NCBI GenBank assembly: GCA_947474445.1
Contig: CANJJY010000276.1
Location: forward strand, 1-6,277
Source of the DNA: Oligoflexaceae bacterium
GTDB taxonomy: Bacteria > Bdellovibrionota_B > Oligoflexia > Oligoflexales > Oligoflexaceae
Length of the DNA: 6,277 bases
Reading direction: 5' to 3'
Shown piece by piece: positions 4,933-6,277 of the stretch. Each line of letters begins with the position of its first letter. The first letter of the stretch is position 1. Below the pieces are notes generated by a model. That model did no database searches, was not told where the DNA came from, and saw nothing but the letters and a program-made list of their open reading frames with translations. A program made the translations under genes and the position numbers.

Positions 4933-6277
4933 ATGACGAATACGAAGCTCAAATCTGTTGACTACGACCCCTTTCGCGATGGCGAAATCCAAAGCACCGT
5001 GCCCTCGACGGCTAGTCAGCAGGAAATATGGACCTCGATTCAGATGGCTTCCGATGCGGAGCTCGCCTTCAATGAGTCGGTGATCGTCCGGGTCCCCTCC
5101 ATGCTCGAGCCAGCTCTCGTGCGCGCGGCCCTCGGTGATCTCTCGCGGCAGCACGATGCTCTGCGCACCTGCTTTTCGCCCCTGGGCAAGACGCTTCTCA
5201 TCACCGCCTATCGCGAGCCGACCCTCACCGTCATCGATCTGCGCGGTCAGGATCAGGTTCGTCAGGATGCCCGCATCGCCGAACTCCGTCGCGCTGCCTG
5301 TCAGCACGTGTTTGATCTCGCGCGTGGTCATCTCTATCAGCTATCGCTCGTGCAGCTAGAAAGCGAAACGCTCCTCATCCTCACGGCGCATCACGTCGTC
5401 TGTGATGGTTGGTCCTTGGCTATTCTCATCAAAGATTTGGCTCGCTTCTACACCGCGCGGCAAGAGGGGCATACGCTGCCGCCAAGTGCCGGGATGCATT
5501 TCTCAGCCTATGCGCAGCGCGAACACGAGCGATCGAAGAGTGCGGCTAATGTGCGGAATGAACAGTTTTGGAGCGCGCAGTTCCAAAACCTGCCACCGCC
5601 TATGGATCTGCCGATGAAGGGACCGCGTCCGACCTTTCGCTCCTTTCATGCTGATCGCTACGATGTGAAGATTCCGATGGCTCTCTGGACCGCCAGCAAG
5701 CAAGCCAGTGCCAAGATGGGCTGCAGTCATCTCGCTTATATGCTCAGTCTCTTTCATGTCCTGATCAGCCGCCTCTCGATGCAGCGCGATGTCGTCTCGG
5801 GAATTCCCGCCGCGGGTCAATCAATTCTGGGTCAGTACGGATTGGTTGGTCACTGCGTGAATCTCTTGCCGATCCGCGCGACGCTCGCGCCTGAAGATAC
5901 TTTCGCGACCGTGGTGCAGCGCACGAAAAAGCTACTGCTCGATGCCTACGACCATCAAGAATATACCTTCGGCAGTCTCTTGCAGCAGCTGCGCATCGAA
6001 CGCGATCCCTCGCGTCTGCCGATTGTCAGCGTGCTGTTCAATATCGATCAGCAACTCGAATCCAAGGATCTGTCTTTCGGCGGCTCCCTCGCGCATTACG
6101 AATCCAATCCGCGCTTTGCCGAAAACTTCGAACTCTTCGTCAACATCTCCGAAAGCAAAGAGCGCGTGATCCTGGAATGCCAGTACAATACCGATCTCTT
6201 CTCGCTGGAACTCGTCCAAACTTTCTTTCGCTGCTATATCTCCCTGCTCGAGCAACTGGACAGCCGCAGCCAAGACC
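4933..6277 (+). CDS. Nonribosomal peptide synthetase, N-terminal condensation domain (partial, runs off the right edge)
   Basis: The frame stays open from ATG to the window end: 448 codons plus one base, with no stop. The visible part is one whole condensation (C) domain, which joins two carrier-bound acyl/aminoacyl groups by an amide bond. All core motifs can be read: C1-like STASQQEIW (25-33), C2 RQHDALRTCF (72-81), catalytic C3 HHVVCDG (153-159, active-site H154), C4-like HFSAYAQRE (189-197), C5 VGHCVNLLPIR (305-315), C6 HQEYTFGSL (341-349) and C7 RDPSRLPI (357-364). The intact HHxxxDG argues for an active domain. The GHCVNLLP and RDPSRLP wording is typical of C domains in NRPS and NRPS/PKS hybrid lines, of the L-amino-acid-accepting kind. 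No signal peptide is seen. An adenylation and a carrier domain should follow beyond the window. The product cannot be predicted from a C domain alone. Confidence 0.93.
   Translation, partial: MTNTKLKSVDYDPFRDGEIQSTVPSTASQQEIWTSIQMASDAELAFNESVIVRVPSMLEPALVRAALGDLSRQHDALRTCFSPLGKTLLITAYREPTLTVIDLRGQDQVRQDARIAELRRAACQHVFDLARGHLYQLSLVQLESETLLILTAHHVVCDGWSLAILIKDLARFYTARQEGHTLPPSAGMHFSAYAQREHERSKSAANVRNEQFWSAQFQNLPPPMDLPMKGPRPTFRSFHADRYDVKIPMALWTASKQASAKMGCSHLAYMLSLFHVLISRLSMQRDVVSGIPAAGQSILGQYGLVGHCVNLLPIRATLAPEDTFATVVQRTKKLLLDAYDHQEYTFGSLLQQLRIERDPSRLPIVSVLFNIDQQLESKDLSFGGSLAHYESNPRFAENFELFVNISESKERVILECQYNTDLFSLELVQTFFRCYISLLEQLDSRSQD

Noticed and set aside
4903..5331. A 142-codon minus-strand open frame over the start of the NRPS gene
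   Set aside because: Antisense to the condensation domain, whose motifs are all in the plus frame.

Overview
The window looks like chromosomal DNA of a Gram-negative bacterium. A TRAP-type membrane transporter, a fatty-acid-type acyl-CoA dehydrogenase and the start of a nonribosomal peptide synthetase (NRPS) lie close together, with moderately GC-rich genes and AT-richer gaps. The encoded proteins would fit a proteobacterium or a member of the Bdellovibrionota/Oligoflexia, but nothing here fixes the taxon. No mobile element, tRNA, rRNA or CRISPR array was seen.

Layout: positions 1-215 are non-coding and hold a hairpin just past the 3' end of the first gene. A class V PLP-dependent aminotransferase runs leftward (1355 to 216). 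A 191-bp divergent intergenic region separates it from a rightward two-gene TRAP transporter unit, the small permease DctQ (1547-2017) and the large permease DctM (2014-3327), which overlap by ATGA. After a 162-bp gap with a small hairpin comes an acyl-CoA dehydrogenase very like medium-chain acyl-CoA dehydrogenase (3490-4644). A 288-bp gap with two G/C-arm hairpins and a pyrimidine-rich stretch follows. The last gene starts at 4933, runs rightward and is still open at the window end. Its 448 visible residues form a complete NRPS condensation domain, so the window probably clips the first gene of a biosynthetic cluster.

How the genes may work together: DctQ and DctM should form the membrane part of a secondary, ion-driven organic-acid importer, but the periplasmic binding protein it needs is not in the window. 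The divergent aminotransferase could act on an imported amino or keto acid, which is inference from position only. The acyl-CoA dehydrogenase has all the family's key residues and is most simply a beta-oxidation enzyme; a link to the downstream NRPS is possible but not shown. The most notable content is the condensation-first NRPS, which has no loading module ahead of it in the same protein. No wholly new system can be demonstrated from this window.
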